Assembly: GCF_001552135.1 (NCBI RefSeq)
Contig: NZ_BCQP01000017.1
Span: 248,001-312,000 of the forward strand
Direction: 5' to 3'
DNA length: 64,000 nt
Source of the DNA: Actinomadura chibensis NBRC 106107
GTDB taxonomy: Bacteria; Actinomycetota; Actinomycetes; Streptosporangiales; Streptosporangiaceae
Each line of letters starts with the position of its first letter. Within the stretch, counting starts at the first letter, position 1. Below the pieces are notes generated by a model. It was not told where the DNA came from. It did not search any database and saw only the letters and a list, made by a program, of their open reading frames with translations. The position numbers and the translations under genes were made by a program. Below are positions 18,396 through 27,931 of this stretch, in pieces.

Positions 18396-18587
18396 GTGGG
18401 CAGTTCCCTTCATTCTGCGGAGGTATGGACGCACCGCGTCCGCACACACCCTGCCCGGGTGGCGGCCCCGGCCTCGCGCGGTCCGGGGGTGGGCCCTCAC
18501 ACGGCTGTGCCGCACGAACCGTCTCAGGCTCGTACGGCTACCCGCGTGAAGACTGCGATGCGCTTTTCTGTGTCGCCGCGTTCGGGC

Positions 18588-18701
18588 TCAGCCCTGGCGC
18601 TGCTTGTGGCGCGGGTCGGTGCAGATGACCATGACCCGGCCGTGCCGCCGGATGATCCGGCAGTTCTTGCAGATCTTCTTGACGCTCGGCTTGACCTTCA
18701 C
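18588..18701 (-). CDS. rpmJ: 50S ribosomal protein L36
   Basis: A 37-residue protein reading [19 protein letters not shown] onward, ending DPRHKQRQG. The CKNC pair with the later CTDPRH gives the zinc-binding (C+) Cys3-His type. The start is GTG 18699-18701 (GGAGACCCA upstream) and the stop TGA 18588-18590. It lies between infA and rpsM as expected. Confidence 0.95.
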   Translation of the reverse strand: MKVKPSVKKICKNCRIIRRHGRVMVICTDPRHKQRQG

Positions 18702-18767
18702 TGGGTCTCCTAATGCTCAGGGTCACCCCCGCGCCGCCACGCACGGGGAAGGCAACCCCAGTGGGTG

Positions 18768-18989
18768 CTACTTGTAGCGGTAGACGATCCGACCGCGCGT
18801 GAGGTCGTAGGGGCTCAGCTCCACAACGACGCGGTCGTCCGGCAGGATCCGGATGTAGTGCATCCGCATCTTGCCGCTGATGTGGGCGAGCACCTTGTGC
18901 CCGTTGTCGAGCTCCACCCGGAACATGGCGTTCGGGAGGGACTCGATGACGGTGCCCTCGATCTCGATGGCCCCTTCTTTCTTGGGCAT
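18768..18989 (-). CDS. infA: translation initiation factor IF-1
   Basis: A 73-residue IF-1, an OB-fold protein of usual length, with motifs [21 protein letters not shown] and [18 protein letters not shown]. It occludes the A site during initiation. It heads the infA-rpmJ-rpsM-rpsK-rpsD-rpoA-rplQ run. The upstream gap to the divergent gene at 19251 contains a possible -10 (TAGACT, 19122-19127) without a convincing -35. Confidence 0.97.
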   Translation of the reverse strand: MPKKEGAIEIEGTVIESLPNAMFRVELDNGHKVLAHISGKMRMHYIRILPDDRVVVELSPYDLTRGRIVYRYK

Positions 18990-19250
18990 GTCCTCCGCGC
19001 TTCACTGATCGGCTCATTGGACTCGGCCCGGCTCTCCGGAGGAGAATCGACCGCAGTCCACACCGCGACGCGGAAGGCGCCAGGAAGGGGAATCGAGCGG
19101 TCGACGACGGACCGACAAGGGAGTCTACGTCAACCGGGCGTCCAATGCGAAATCAGCGCATGACACGGCACCGGAGACCGCTCCCGAGCCAAGCATACAT
19201 CGCCAGCGCGTTGTACCTTTCGGGGAGAGATACGTCGGAGGAGGGTCAGC

Positions 19251-19808
19251 ATGCCGAGCTATGACTTCGCGCTGATCCTCAGCCGTCCCCTCTACGAGGA
19301 CGAGCTCGACCCGCTGTTCGACCGCACCAACGGGGCGGTCACCGTCTCGATCATCAGCGAGCCGCAGCACGCGGAGCGGCCGGGCAACGCCTCCTGCTCC
19401 TGGACGGGCCGCACCCTCGCCGTCGCGATCATGGAAGTGGTGGAGCACGTCGAGGCCAGCGCGCCCGGCCTGCACGTCCTCCAGGTCGAGGCCGACCCGC
19501 TGCTCACCATCCGCGACATCGCCGAACGCGTCGGCCGCTCCCTCGACTCCGTCCGGCACGCGATCACCGGCGCGCGCGGCGCGGCGGGCTTCCCGTCGTC
19601 GGAGATGTCGAGCGCCGGGCACCGGCTGTGGCGCTGGTCCAAGGTCGCCGCCTACTACGGCCTCGACGACCCGCAGCTCGTCGAGGCGAAGCCGACCGTC
19701 CAGGCGATCAACGGGTGGCTCGCGCTGCGCGACGTCGTCCCCGACGTCGCCCCCGCGCCCGAGGAGGTCACCTCGGCGCTCTCGCTGGTGATCCCCCACG
19801 TCGCCTGA
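19251..19808 (+). CDS. DNA-binding-like protein of unknown function
   Basis: A 185-residue protein with a strong ribosome site (GGAGGAGGG) before ATG. The first ~80 residues resemble a small alpha/beta domain (YDFALILSRPLYEDELDPLF). Residues about 84-135 look like a helix-turn-helix with wing (IRDIAERVGRSLDSVRHAIT, then LWRWSKVAAYYGL), the arrangement seen in small actinobacterial proteins that read binding-site fragments. It is divergent from infA. The function is not recognised. Confidence 0.6.
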   Translation: MPSYDFALILSRPLYEDELDPLFDRTNGAVTVSIISEPQHAERPGNASCSWTGRTLAVAIMEVVEHVEASAPGLHVLQVEADPLLTIRDIAERVGRSLDSVRHAITGARGAAGFPSSEMSSAGHRLWRWSKVAAYYGLDDPQLVEAKPTVQAINGWLALRDVVPDVAPAPEEVTSALSLVIPHVA

Positions 19809-19973
19809 GCCGACCCGCCCGCCTGACACGCCCGGCTGACCCGCCCGGGCGGACCGGCCGGGGGCCGGGTCGACAGTGCGGGCGCGCGGGCGCGAAGATC
19901 GTCCCGGCGCCCGGGCCGGGGGGTGTCCGGACCTGGGACGCCGTGGTGTGCTTGGGCTAGGGGAGAGGGATCG

Positions 19974-20789
19974 ATGGCGATCATCGCGCAACTGAGCGAC
20001 ATCCACCTGGCGGCCGGACGGGACGGCGAGGTGGACGACGGCTCGGGCCCGGTGCGCGCGCTGCGCGCCGCCGTGTCCAGCCTGCTGTCGCTGCCCGCGC
20101 GACCGGACGCCGTCGTCCTCACCGGCGACCTCGCCGACGCCGGCAAGCCCGCCGAGTACGCCCGGCTGCACGCGCTGCTGTCCCCGCTGCCCATGGCCGT
20201 CTACCCGATGTGCGGCAACCACGACGACCGCGACGAGATGCGCCGGGCGTTCAAGGACCACCCGGTGATCGCCGCGACCGGGACGTCGGCGCGGGCGCCC
20301 GTCCAGTACGCCGTCGACGTCGCGGGCGTCCGGCTCGTCTGCTGCGACACCACCGTGGACGGCCACGCCCACGGCCACCTCAGCGAGGAGCGGCTCGCCT
20401 GGCTGGACGCCGTCCTGCGCGACGCGCCCGACACGCCGACCGTCGTCGCCACGCACCATCCGCCGTTCCCCATCGGCATGCGGTTCATCGACGACCTGCG
20501 GTTCGTCGACCCGGCCGGGTTCGCGTCGGTGATCTCCCGGCATCCGCAGGTGGTGCGGGTGATCTCCGGGCACGTCCACCGCGCCTCGGTCGGGTCGCTC
20601 GCCGGGACGGTCAGCACCACCTGCCCGAGCACCTACCGGCAGCTCTTCCTCGACCTCACCAAGCAGGGGCGCGCCGCCGTCACCGGGGAACCCGCCGGGT
20701 TCGCCATCCACTTGATCGGCACGGACGGCACCGCCACCACGCACTTCGCGCCGACCGGCAACTACCGCCCGCTGATGGACGTGGAGTGA
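19974..20789 (+). CDS. calcineurin-like metallophosphoesterase (CpdA-like)
   Basis: A 271-residue enzyme of the class III phosphodiesterase type. All metal-site motifs are present: QLSDIHL, TGDLAD, CGNHDD, THHPPF and SGHVHR. The family includes 3',5'-cyclic AMP phosphodiesterases and GpdQ-type enzymes; which substrate applies here is not decided by sequence. ATG 19974 was chosen for the GGGAGAGGGA ribosome site; the frame runs 17 codons further upstream without support. It is 165 bases downstream of the helix-turn-helix gene on the same strand. Confidence 0.85.
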   Translation: MAIIAQLSDIHLAAGRDGEVDDGSGPVRALRAAVSSLLSLPARPDAVVLTGDLADAGKPAEYARLHALLSPLPMAVYPMCGNHDDRDEMRRAFKDHPVIAATGTSARAPVQYAVDVAGVRLVCCDTTVDGHAHGHLSEERLAWLDAVLRDAPDTPTVVATHHPPFPIGMRFIDDLRFVDPAGFASVISRHPQVVRVISGHVHRASVGSLAGTVSTTCPSTYRQLFLDLTKQGRAAVTGEPAGFAIHLIGTDGTATTHFAPTGNYRPLMDVE

Positions 20790-20802
20790 AGGCGGGTCAG
20801 CG

Positions 20803-20832
20803 GTCCCCCGCTCAGTAGTCCCCCGCTCAGTA
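20803..20832. repeat. two 15-bp tandem copies across the DUF1707 gene stop
   Basis: The 15-base unit GTCCCCCGCTCAGTA occurs twice head to tail (20803-20817 and 20818-20832). It spans the last codons and stop of the DUF1707 gene, so a second in-frame Asp-Tyr-stop lies just beyond the first stop. It probably arose by replication slippage. Confidence 0.85.
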
Positions 20833-21270
20833 GTCCCGGCGGCCGCCGAGGACCGTCCGGATGAGCAGAAGCGCGCCCCACGGGCCCGCGACCCACACCC
20901 ACCACGGGTACACCATCCCGGACGACACCACGATGATCAGCCAGATCGCCAGGTTCAGCCCGCTGATCGCGGCCCACGCCGCCCACATCTGCGGCACCCG
21001 GCGCGGTTCGAGGTCGCGGGACGGCGGCCGCGCCACCGACGCCGTGCTCTTCGGCTGCGACGCCGGGACGGGAAGCTGGTACAGGTCCTCCTCCGGCAGG
21101 TCGGAGGTGACCTCCTGAAGCTGCCCGAGGGTCTTCGCGTCGTACACGGCCTCAAGCCGCTCCTGCAGCTCGTCCATGCTGATGCGGCCCTCGGCGCAGT
21201 GCTCCCGCAGGCTCTCCGCCACCCGGTCGCGGTCGGCGTCCGACGCCCGGATGTCAGGGTTCGGCGCCAT
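20827..21270 (-). CDS. DUF1707 domain membrane protein
   Basis: A 147-residue protein. The N-terminal ~55 residues carry the DUF1707 (SHOCT-like) signature DIRASDADRDRVAESLREH and the following GRISMDELQERLEAVYDAKT. Two hydrophobic segments near the C-terminus (about 97-140) anchor it. The family is common in actinobacteria and of unknown function. It starts 15 bases after the map stop on the same strand, so it is probably co-transcribed with secY-adk-map. Confidence 0.82.
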   Translation of the reverse strand: MAPNPDIRASDADRDRVAESLREHCAEGRISMDELQERLEAVYDAKTLGQLQEVTSDLPEEDLYQLPVPASQPKSTASVARPPSRDLEPRRVPQMWAAWAAISGLNLAIWLIIVVSSGMVYPWWVWVAGPWGALLLIRTVLGGRRDY

Positions 21271-21285
21271 CGCTACCTCCGCTCC

Positions 21286-22122
21286 TCAGGACGTGACGTT
21301 TCCTTCATTCTCCGCGACGCGGAGCCTTTCCAGCCACTCCCGGCCCTCGTCAAGGGCGGTGAGGACGCGCGGGCCGTCCTCCGTCACCGCGAACGTGTGC
21401 TCGAAATGCGCCGAGACGCTGCGGTCGACGCTGACGACCGTCCAGCCGTCGTCCAGCTCGGCGGTGTCCTTGGCGCCGAGGTTGACCATCGGCTCGACCG
21501 CGAAGCACATCCCCGGCCGCAGCACGGGCCCGTGCCCTGCCGGGCCGTGGTTCGGGATCAGCGGGTCCATGTGCATCTCGGTCCCGATGCCGTGCCCGCC
21601 GTACCCCTCAACGATGCCGTAGGGGCCCTGAGAGCGGATGTAAGCCTCGATCGCGTGCGACATGTCCGAGAGTCTGGCCCCGGCGGTTCCGGCCGCCAGG
21701 CCGTGCCACAGGGACGCCTCGGTCACCTCCAGGAGCCGCCGCCGCTCGGCGGTGATCTCCCCCACCGGGACGGTGATCGCCGCGTCGCCGTGCCAGCCCT
21801 CGACGATCGCCCCGCAGTCGATGGAGATGACGTCGCCGTCCCGCAGCACCTTGTCCGGGCGCGGGATGCCGTGGACGATCTCCTCGTTGATCGACGCGCA
21901 GATCGTCCCGGTGAAGCCGTAGTAGCCCTTGAAGGACGGGACGCCGCCGTTGTCGCGGATGTGCCGCTCGGCCAGCGTGTCGAGGTCGAGGGTGCTGATC
22001 CCGGGTTTCACGGCGTCGCGCAGGAGCTCCAGCGTGCGGCCGACCAGCAGGCCCGCCGCACGCATCAGCTCGATCTGCTCCGCGGTCTTCATCTGGATCG
22101 CGGGCTTGCGGCCTCTGAACAT
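21286..22122 (-). CDS. map: type I methionine aminopeptidase
   Basis: A 278-residue MetAP. The metal ligands are visible in SIDCGAIVEGWHGDAA (two Asp), GYGGHGIGTEMH (His), EPMVNLG (Glu) and EHTFAVTEDG (Glu). The substrate-side motif is FKGYYGFTGTICASINEEIVHG. It removes initiator methionine from nascent proteins. It is six bases after adk, completing secY-adk-map. Confidence 0.96.
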   Translation of the reverse strand: MFRGRKPAIQMKTAEQIELMRAAGLLVGRTLELLRDAVKPGISTLDLDTLAERHIRDNGGVPSFKGYYGFTGTICASINEEIVHGIPRPDKVLRDGDVISIDCGAIVEGWHGDAAITVPVGEITAERRRLLEVTEASLWHGLAAGTAGARLSDMSHAIEAYIRSQGPYGIVEGYGGHGIGTEMHMDPLIPNHGPAGHGPVLRPGMCFAVEPMVNLGAKDTAELDDGWTVVSVDRSVSAHFEHTFAVTEDGPRVLTALDEGREWLERLRVAENEGNVTS

Positions 22123-22128
22123 GTCCCG

Positions 22129-22779
22129 TCAGTCTTCGAGCGGGCGGAGCGCCGACAGCGCGCGCTTCGTGACCTCTTCGACAGGCCCGGTGGCGTCGAT
22201 GCCGACGAGGATGCCCTCGTCCGCGTAGAACTGCACCAGCGGCGCCGTGTCGTGCTGGTACACCTCCAGGCGATGCATGACGACCTCTTCCTTGTCGTCG
22301 TCGCGCTGGAACAGGTGCCCGCCGCAGTCGTCGCAGATGTCGTCCTGCTTGTCGTCGAAGTCGACGTGCCAGATCCGGCCGCAGCGGTCACACGTGCGGC
22401 GGCCGGAGAGGCGGCGGACGACCTCGTCCTCGTCCACGACCAGTTCGAGGACGATGTCGAGGCGGGTGCTCCACTCGGCGAGGATCTTCTTCAGCGTCTC
22501 CGCCTGCGGGACGTTGCGGGGGAAGCCGTCCAGCAGGAACCCGTCGCGGGCGTCGTCCTCGCCGAGCCGGTCGCGGACCATGGCGATCGTGACCTCGTCC
22601 GGGACGAGGTCGCCGCGGTCCATGTACTGCTTCGCCTGCCGGCCGAGCTCCGTGCCCCCGCTCACGTTGGCGCGGAAGATGTCACCTGTCGAGATCTTCG
22701 GGACGGACAGATGAGACGCGATGAACTGGGCCTGTGTCCCCTTGCCCGCACCCGGGGGGCCCACCAGGACGATACGCAC
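22129..22779 (-). CDS. adk: adenylate kinase
   Basis: A 216-residue long-form adenylate kinase catalysing ATP + AMP = 2 ADP. It has the P-loop [10 protein letters not shown], the AMP-binding TGDIFRANV and DGFPRN, and a zinc-type LID with two Cys pairs (CDRCGR and CDDCGG). The GTG start (22777-22779) shares its G with the TAG stop of secY (TAGTG), indicating coupled translation. Confidence 0.97.
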   Translation of the reverse strand: MRIVLVGPPGAGKGTQAQFIASHLSVPKISTGDIFRANVSGGTELGRQAKQYMDRGDLVPDEVTIAMVRDRLGEDDARDGFLLDGFPRNVPQAETLKKILAEWSTRLDIVLELVVDEDEVVRRLSGRRTCDRCGRIWHVDFDDKQDDICDDCGGHLFQRDDDKEEVVMHRLEVYQHDTAPLVQFYADEGILVGIDATGPVEEVTKRALSALRPLED

Positions 22780-24074
22780 TACCGGAGGAAGCCCTCGTAG
22801 TTGCGCTGCTGGAGCTGACTCTCGATCTGCTTCACGGTATCCAGTCCGACGCCGACGATGATGAGGATGCTCGTGCCGCCGAAGGGGAAGTCCTGGCTCG
22901 CGTTCAGGAGTGCGAACGCGACCATCGGGATCAGCGACACCAGCCCCAGGTACAGCGCACCGGGTGTGGTGATCCGAGTCAGCACGAAGTCGAGGTATTC
23001 GGCGGTCGGCCGACCAGGACGGATACCTGGGATGAATCCACCATACTTCTTCATGTTGTCGGCCACTTCAGTGGGGTTGAACGTGATCGCCACGTAGAAG
23101 TAGGTGAAGAAGATGATGAAGACGAAGAAGATCGCCATGTGCCAGGCGTTGTCCTGCTGGAGGTAGGGCTGGACCTTCTGCAGCCACTTCGTGTTCGGCC
23201 ACAGCTGGGTCGCCAGCACCGGTAGGTAGAGCAGCGACGACGCGAAGATGATCGGGATGATGCCGGCCTGGTTGACCTTCAGCGGGATGTAGGTCGAGGT
23301 GCCGCCGTACATGCGCCGTCCGACCATCCGCTTGGCGTACTGGACGGGGATCCGGCGCTGCGCCTGCTCGACGAACACGACGCCCGCCATGATCGCGAGG
23401 CCGACGATGAGGACCAGGGCGAAGACGAAGCCGTTCTTGGACTTGTAGATGCTCCAGAACTGGGCGGGGAACACCGCGACGACCTGGGTGAAGATCAGGA
23501 TCGACATGCCGTTGCCGACGCCGCGGTCGGTGACCAGCTCGCCCAGCCACATGATGACCGTCGTGCCCGCCACCATGCAGATCACCATGGTGATGATCGG
23601 GAAGATGCCGGTGTCGTAGAGGATGTCGCCGCTGCCGGACACGCTCTGGAAGAGCTGCCCGGTGCTCGCCATCGCGACGATGCCGGTCGCCTGGAGGATC
23701 GCGAGCCCGACCGTCAGGTAGCGGGTGTACTGGGTGATCTTCGTGGTGCCCGCCTGGCCCTCCTTCTTCAGGGCCTCAAGCCGCGGGATCACCACCGTGA
23801 GCAACTGAAGGATGATGCTCGCCGTGATGTACGGCATGATGCCCAGCGCGAAGATCGAGAGCTTCAGCAGCGCCCCGCCGCTGAACAGGTCGACGAGCCC
23901 GTAGAGCTGGTTGCTCTTCTTGGCCGCGTCCGCGGTCTCCTTCAACACCTCCACGTTGACGTTCGGCGTCGGCATGATCGAACCGAGCCGGAACACCAAG
24001 ATCATGAACAGCGTGAAGAACAGTTTCTTACGCAGGTCAGGCGTACGAAAAGCCCGTGCGAACGCGGTCAGCAC
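22779..24074 (-). CDS. secY: protein translocase subunit SecY
   Basis: The main channel subunit of the Sec translocon, about 431 residues with ten transmembrane segments. Landmarks are [19 protein letters not shown] at the N-terminus, the second-segment region [20 protein letters not shown] and the loop [18 protein letters not shown] 24072-24074 is preferred to the ATG one codon upstream: the GGAGG lies only one base from the ATG but four from the GTG, and relatives I recall start LTAFARAF. It follows rplO across a 230-base gap. Confidence 0.96.
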   Translation of the reverse strand: MLTAFARAFRTPDLRKKLFFTLFMILVFRLGSIMPTPNVNVEVLKETADAAKKSNQLYGLVDLFSGGALLKLSIFALGIMPYITASIILQLLTVVIPRLEALKKEGQAGTTKITQYTRYLTVGLAILQATGIVAMASTGQLFQSVSGSGDILYDTGIFPIITMVICMVAGTTVIMWLGELVTDRGVGNGMSILIFTQVVAVFPAQFWSIYKSKNGFVFALVLIVGLAIMAGVVFVEQAQRRIPVQYAKRMVGRRMYGGTSTYIPLKVNQAGIIPIIFASSLLYLPVLATQLWPNTKWLQKVQPYLQQDNAWHMAIFFVFIIFFTYFYVAITFNPTEVADNMKKYGGFIPGIRPGRPTAEYLDFVLTRITTPGALYLGLVSLIPMVAFALLNASQDFPFGGTSILIIVGVGLDTVKQIESQLQQRNYEGFLR

Positions 24075-24145
24075 CATTCCTCCTGCGTGACTGGCGAGTT
24101 CATGGCCGCCGAGGGCCGGTTAACAAACTCCATGAGTTCGGGCGG

Positions 24146-24176
24146 AGGATACCGGGTGAGAGGTGGGAGTGTGCAA
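24146..24176 (-). promoter_or_regulatory. candidate secY promoter
   Basis: In the minus direction TTGCAC (24171-24176) and TATCCT (24146-24151) are 19 bases apart inside the unusually long rplO-secY gap. A hairpin lies just upstream of it. It suggests secY-adk-map can be transcribed separately from the spc operon. Confidence 0.5.
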
Positions 24177-24239
24177 TCTCACGCGAACACCTTCGCCGCA
24201 GTGACTCTAACAGCAGATGCGACCGGGGCCGCCCCACGC

Positions 24240-24268
24240 GACCCCGCGGCCTCTCGGCCCCGGGGGTC
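24240..24268 (-). terminator. hairpin after rplO
   Basis: GACCCC (24240-24245) pairs with GGGGTC (24263-24268), and an inner GGCC-TCTC-GGCC stem stacks within. It is 37 bases past the rplO stop and upstream of the candidate secY promoter, so it likely ends or attenuates spc-operon transcription. Confidence 0.5.
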
Positions 24269-24304
24269 TCGCGAGCGCGGCCCCGGCATCGGAAGTGATC
24301 CTTT

Positions 24305-24787
24305 TTACAGCTCGTCGGCGGTTCCACCGGCCGCGGCGATCTTCTCCTTCGCGGATCCGGAAAAAGCGTGAGCCTTCACCCGAACCGCGACAGAGATCTC
24401 GCCGGTGCCGAGGACCTTGACCGGACGGCCGCGGCGCACCGCGCCCCGGGCCGCCAGGTCGTCCGCCGTGACGTCGCCGCCCTCGGGGTAGAGCGCGGCG
24501 AGCTTGTCCAGGTTTACGACCTGGTACTCGACCCGGTTCGGGTTCTTGAAGCCCTTCAGCTTCGGAACCCGGCGGATCAGCGGCATCTGGCCGCCCTCGA
24601 AGCCGACGGGCACGGTGCCGCGGGCCTTCGTGCCCTTGGTGCCGCGTCCCGCCGTCTTGCCCTTGGACGCCTCGCCGCGGCCCTTGCGGGTCTTCTTGCG
24701 GTTGGCGCCGGGAGCCGGACGCAGGTCGTGCACCTTCAGCGGAGTGCCCTCCGCCTCCGGGGCGTCCTGCTTGGAGAGATCAGCCAT
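24305..24787 (-). CDS. rplO: 50S ribosomal protein L15
   Basis: A 160-residue L15 with the Gly/Lys-rich N-terminal arm ([40 protein letters not shown]) and a globular C-terminal part ([20 protein letters not shown]). ATG 24785-24787 is one base from the rpmD stop. It is late in the spc operon and binds 23S rRNA during large-subunit assembly. Confidence 0.97.
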   Translation of the reverse strand: MADLSKQDAPEAEGTPLKVHDLRPAPGANRKKTRKGRGEASKGKTAGRGTKGTKARGTVPVGFEGGQMPLIRRVPKLKGFKNPNRVEYQVVNLDKLAALYPEGGDVTADDLAARGAVRRGRPVKVLGTGEISVAVRVKAHAFSGSAKEKIAAAGGTADEL

Positions 24788-24788
24788 C

Positions 24789-24971
24789 TCAGTCGACCTC
24801 CTCGACGGTGACGAGGTGCGCCACCGTCCGGATCATGCCGAGCACCTCGGGGCGGTCCTCGCGGACCACGCTCTGCCCGATCTTCTTCAGGCCGAGGGTG
24901 CGCAGCGTGTCACGCTGGTTCTGCTTCTCGCTGATCACGGACTTCGTCTGCGTGATCCTGAGCTGGCTCAT
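24789..24971 (-). CDS. rpmD: 50S ribosomal protein L30
   Basis: A 60-residue L30, with [20 protein letters not shown] and [20 protein letters not shown]. The start at ATG 24969-24971 overlaps the rpsE stop (ATGA); a longer open frame back to 25181 is only the rpsE shadow. It lies between rpsE and rplO. Confidence 0.96.
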   Translation of the reverse strand: MSQLRITQTKSVISEKQNQRDTLRTLGLKKIGQSVVREDRPEVLGMIRTVAHLVTVEEVD

Positions 24972-25588
24972 GACGCCGCCGCCTCCGCCCTGGGCTCGCT
25001 GCCCGCGGCGCGGGCCCGCAGCATCGCGGCCGGGGCGACGTCCTCGATCGGCAGGCCGCGCTTGGCCGCGATCTCCTCCGGACGCTTCAGCGCCTTCAGC
25101 CCCGCGATCGTCGCGTGCACGATGTTGATCGCGTTGTCGCTGCCCAGCGACTTGCTCAGCACGTCGTGGATGCCCGCGCACTCCAGCACCGCGCGCACCG
25201 GGCCACCCGCGATCACGCCGGTGCCGGGGCTCGCCGGACGCAGCAGGACCTCGCCCGCCGCGTCCCGCGCCTGCACCAGGTGCGGGATGGTGCCCTGGAT
25301 CCGCGGCACCTTGAAGAAGTGCTTCTTGGCCTCCTCGACGCCCTTGGCGATCGCCGCGGGCACCTCCTTGGCCTTGCCGTAGCCGACGCCGACGGTGCCG
25401 TTTCCGTCACCGACGATCACCAGGGCGGTGAAGCTGAAGCGACGCCCGCCCTTGACGACCTTGGCGACACGGTTGATCGCCACGACCTTCTCGATGTACG
25501 ACTGGCCCTTGTCGGCGCCACCGCGGCGGTCGTCGCGGCGGTCGCGACGGTCGCCACCCTGACCGCCTCCACGCCTCTGCGCTGCCAT
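24968..25588 (-). CDS. rpsE: 30S ribosomal protein S5
   Basis: A 206-residue S5. A Gly/Arg/Asp-rich N-terminal extension (about 30 residues) precedes the S5 domain ([20 protein letters not shown], then [13 protein letters not shown]) and the C-terminal domain ([20 protein letters not shown]). S5 contributes to decoding accuracy; the loop where spectinomycin-resistance changes occur (KGGRRF) looks ordinary. Confidence 0.97.
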   Translation of the reverse strand: MAAQRRGGGQGGDRRDRRDDRRGGADKGQSYIEKVVAINRVAKVVKGGRRFSFTALVIVGDGNGTVGVGYGKAKEVPAAIAKGVEEAKKHFFKVPRIQGTIPHLVQARDAAGEVLLRPASPGTGVIAGGPVRAVLECAGIHDVLSKSLGSDNAINIVHATIAGLKALKRPEEIAAKRGLPIEDVAPAAMLRARAAGSEPRAEAAAS

Positions 25589-25667
25589 CAGTGGTTCCTC
25601 TCGTTCATCAGCGACGCGCGCGAAGCACGTCCCTTGATGGTGGTGGGTGGGGGCTGGTGGACGGTCA

Positions 25668-26054
25668 TCAGAGCTTCAGGCCCCCCTCGCGGGCGCCGTC
25701 CGCTACGGCGGCGATGCGCCCGTGGTACTTGTTGCCGCCGCGGTCGAACACGACCGCCGACACGCCGGCCCGCTTCGCCCGCTCGGCGACGAGCTCGCCG
25801 ACCTTGCGGGACTTCGCGGTCTTGTCGCCGGAGTCGGCGCGCAGGTCGGCCTCCATCGTCGACGCGCTGGCCAGCGTGTGGCCCTTGTCGTCGTCGATGA
25901 CCTGGACGAACACGTGCCGGGTGGACCGGGTCACGACCAGGCGGGGACGCTCGGCGGTGCCGAGGACCCTCTTGCGGACCCGCAGGTGCCGGCGCTTGCG
26001 GGACTTGGCCCGCGCCGACGTGGCCTTGCCGGCCAGGGTCTTCGTGCCTGCCAT
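25668..26054 (-). CDS. rplR: 50S ribosomal protein L18
   Basis: A 128-residue 5S rRNA-binding protein with the N-terminal basic region [20 protein letters not shown] and [20 protein letters not shown] near the end. It lies two bases after rplF and before rpsE. Confidence 0.97.
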   Translation of the reverse strand: MAGTKTLAGKATSARAKSRKRRHLRVRKRVLGTAERPRLVVTRSTRHVFVQVIDDDKGHTLASASTMEADLRADSGDKTAKSRKVGELVAERAKRAGVSAVVFDRGGNKYHGRIAAVADGAREGGLKL

Positions 26055-26056
26055 GA

Positions 26057-26593
26057 CTACTTACCAGCCTTTCCGACCTTGCGGCGGATCTGCTCGCCCT
26101 CGTACCGCACGCCCTTGCCCTTGTACGGGTCGGGCTTGCGCAGCTTGCGGATGTTCGCGGCGACCTCGCCGACCTTCTGCTTGTCGATGCCCTCGACGAC
26201 GAGCTGGGTCGGCCGCTCCACCGTGAAGTTGATGCCCTCGGGCGGCTCGACGACGATCGGGTGGCTGTACCCGAGCGAGAACTCCAGGTTCTTGCCCTTG
26301 GCCACCACGCGGTAACCGACGCCCTGGATCACCAGGGTCTTCTTGTAGCCCTCGGTCACGCCGACGACCATGTTGTTGATCAGCGTCCGGGTGAGCCCGT
26401 GCAGGCCCCGGACCTTGTTGAGGTCGTTCGGCCGGGTGACGACGATCGAGCCGTCCTCCTGCTTGACCTCGATGGGGTCGGCGACGGTGTGCGACAGCGT
26501 GCCCTTCGGCCCCTTGACGACGACCTCACGGCCGTCGAGGGTGACCTCGACACCGCCGGGCACGGTGATGGGGCTGCGTCCGATTCGAGACAT
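26057..26593 (-). CDS. rplF: 50S ribosomal protein L6
   Basis: A 178-residue L6 with two related halves, starting [18 protein letters not shown] and carrying the C-terminal rRNA-binding signature [19 protein letters not shown]. It is located near the elongation factor binding site of the 50S subunit and is separated from rpsH by 14 bases. Confidence 0.97.
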   Translation of the reverse strand: MSRIGRSPITVPGGVEVTLDGREVVVKGPKGTLSHTVADPIEVKQEDGSIVVTRPNDLNKVRGLHGLTRTLINNMVVGVTEGYKKTLVIQGVGYRVVAKGKNLEFSLGYSHPIVVEPPEGINFTVERPTQLVVEGIDKQKVGEVAANIRKLRKPDPYKGKGVRYEGEQIRRKVGKAGK

Positions 26594-26607
26594 TGGTCAG
26601 AACCCCC

Positions 26608-27006
26608 TCACCACACGTAGGCGAGGACTTCGCCGCCCACGCCGCGCTTGCCCGCCTGCCGGTCCGTCATCAGCCCGGAGGACGTCGAGATGATCGCGAC
26701 GCCCAGGCCGCCGAGGACCTTCGGCAGGTTGTCCTTCTTCGCGTACACGCGCAGACCCGGCTTCGAGACGCGCTTGATGCCGGCGATCGAACGCTCCCGG
26801 GTCGGCCCGAACTTGAGCTCGATCATGAGCTCCTTGCCGACCTTGGCGTCCTGCACGCTCCAGCCCGAGATGTAGCCCTCCTGCTGGAGGATCTCGGCGA
26901 TGTGCGCCTTGATCTTCGAGTACGGCATCGCCACGGAGTCGTGGTAAGCCGAATTCGCGTTCCGCAGACGCGTCAGCATGTCTGCGATCGGGTCGGTCAT
27001 CGTCAT
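26608..27006 (-). CDS. rpsH: 30S ribosomal protein S8
   Basis: A 132-residue S8 starting [20 protein letters not shown], with the C-terminal [20 protein letters not shown] that binds helix 21 of 16S rRNA. In E. coli S8 represses its operon by binding mRNA. Here the 159-base gap upstream (27007-27165) contains two strong hairpins that could play a similar or attenuating role. Confidence 0.97.
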   Translation of the reverse strand: MTMTDPIADMLTRLRNANSAYHDSVAMPYSKIKAHIAEILQQEGYISGWSVQDAKVGKELMIELKFGPTRERSIAGIKRVSKPGLRVYAKKDNLPKVLGGLGVAIISTSSGLMTDRQAGKRGVGGEVLAYVW

Positions 27007-27074
27007 GGCCTACTGGCCCTCCCTCGCCACGGTTTCCTCGGTCCGCTCGGCCCGTGGACCTTTGGCGCGGTCAT

Positions 27075-27096
27075 GGGCATCCGGTGCCGGATGCCC
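27075..27096 (-). promoter_or_regulatory. palindrome in the rpsZ-rpsH gap
   Basis: A 10-base arm (27075-27084) is followed after two bases by its exact complement (27087-27096). As RNA it would form about an 8-bp stem with a six-base loop, ending 69 bases upstream of rpsH. It could be an attenuator or protein-binding site; no function is proven. Confidence 0.5.
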
Positions 27097-27121
27097 GGTC
27101 GGTCATTACTGGCCGGTGCCG

Positions 27122-27160
27122 CGTCCCGGGGGCTGCGCCGCGCGGCACGGCCCCGGGACG
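27122..27160 (-). promoter_or_regulatory. strong hairpin just after rpsZ
   Basis: Arms 27122-27131 and 27151-27160 are perfectly complementary, with a self-complementary GCCGCGCGGC tract in the 19-base loop. It begins six bases after the rpsZ stop. It may be a partial terminator between the two halves of the spc operon. Confidence 0.55.
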
Positions 27161-27165
27161 GCGGT

Positions 27166-27351
27166 TCACCAGCTCGACTTCGTGATGCCGGGCAGCTCGC
27201 CGCGGTGCGCCATCTCCCGGAAGCAGATCCGGCACAGGCCGAACTTCCGGTAGACGGAACGCGGACGGCCGCAGCGCGAGCATCGAGTGTACGCGCGCAC
27301 GCCGAACTTCGGCTTCCGCGCGGCCTTGGCGATCATCGACTTCTTCGCCAT
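27166..27351 (-). CDS. rpsZ: 30S ribosomal protein S14, type Z
   Basis: A 61-residue zinc-ribbon S14 (often named rpsN type Z). Cys24, Cys27, Cys40 and Cys43 form CSRC...CRIC. The short zinc form sits at the normal spc position between rplE and rpsH; actinobacteria often carry a second, longer zinc-free S14 elsewhere under zinc control. Confidence 0.96.
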   Translation of the reverse strand: MAKKSMIAKAARKPKFGVRAYTRCSRCGRPRSVYRKFGLCRICFREMAHRGELPGITKSSW

Positions 27352-27355
27352 GCGC

Positions 27356-27931
27356 TCAGTTCTCCTTGAAGGGGAAGCCCAGGTGCTTGAGCAGCGCCCG
27401 GCCCTCCTCGTCGGTCTTCGCGGTCGTGACGACCGTGATGTCCATGCCCCGCTGCCGGTCGACCTTGTCGGGGTCCACCTCGTGGAACATGACCTGCTCG
27501 GTCAGCCCGAACGTGTAGTTGCCGTTGCCGTCGAACTGCTTCGGCGACAGGCCGCGGAAGTCGCGGATGCGGGGCAGCGCCGTGGCGAGCAGCCGGTCGA
27601 GGAACTCCCACATGCGGTCGCCGCGCAGCGTCGCGTGCGCGCCGATCGGCATGCCCTCGCGCAGCTTGAACTGCGCGATGGACTTGCGGGCCCGGTTCAC
27701 GGCCGGCTTCTGGCCGGTGATCAGCGACAGGTCGCGGATCGCGCCCTCGATGAGCTTGGCGTCCTTCGCCGCGTCGCCGACGCCCATGTTGACCACGATC
27801 TTGGTCAGCGTGGGGATCTGCATCACGTTGGCGTAGCCGAACTGCTCGCGCATCGCGCCCGCGATCTCCTCGCGGTAGCGGACCTTGAGCCTCGGCGTCG
27901 GGACGGGACGCTCGGTCACGGTCTCAGTCAT
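27356..27931 (-). CDS. rplE: 50S ribosomal protein L5
   Basis: A 191-residue 5S rRNA-binding protein with motifs [36 protein letters not shown] and [20 protein letters not shown] C-terminal region (read here as [17 protein letters not shown]). It overlaps the end of rplX by eight bases and precedes rpsZ by four. Confidence 0.97.
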   Translation of the reverse strand: MTETVTERPVPTPRLKVRYREEIAGAMREQFGYANVMQIPTLTKIVVNMGVGDAAKDAKLIEGAIRDLSLITGQKPAVNRARKSIAQFKLREGMPIGAHATLRGDRMWEFLDRLLATALPRIRDFRGLSPKQFDGNGNYTFGLTEQVMFHEVDPDKVDRQRGMDITVVTTAKTDEEGRALLKHLGFPFKEN

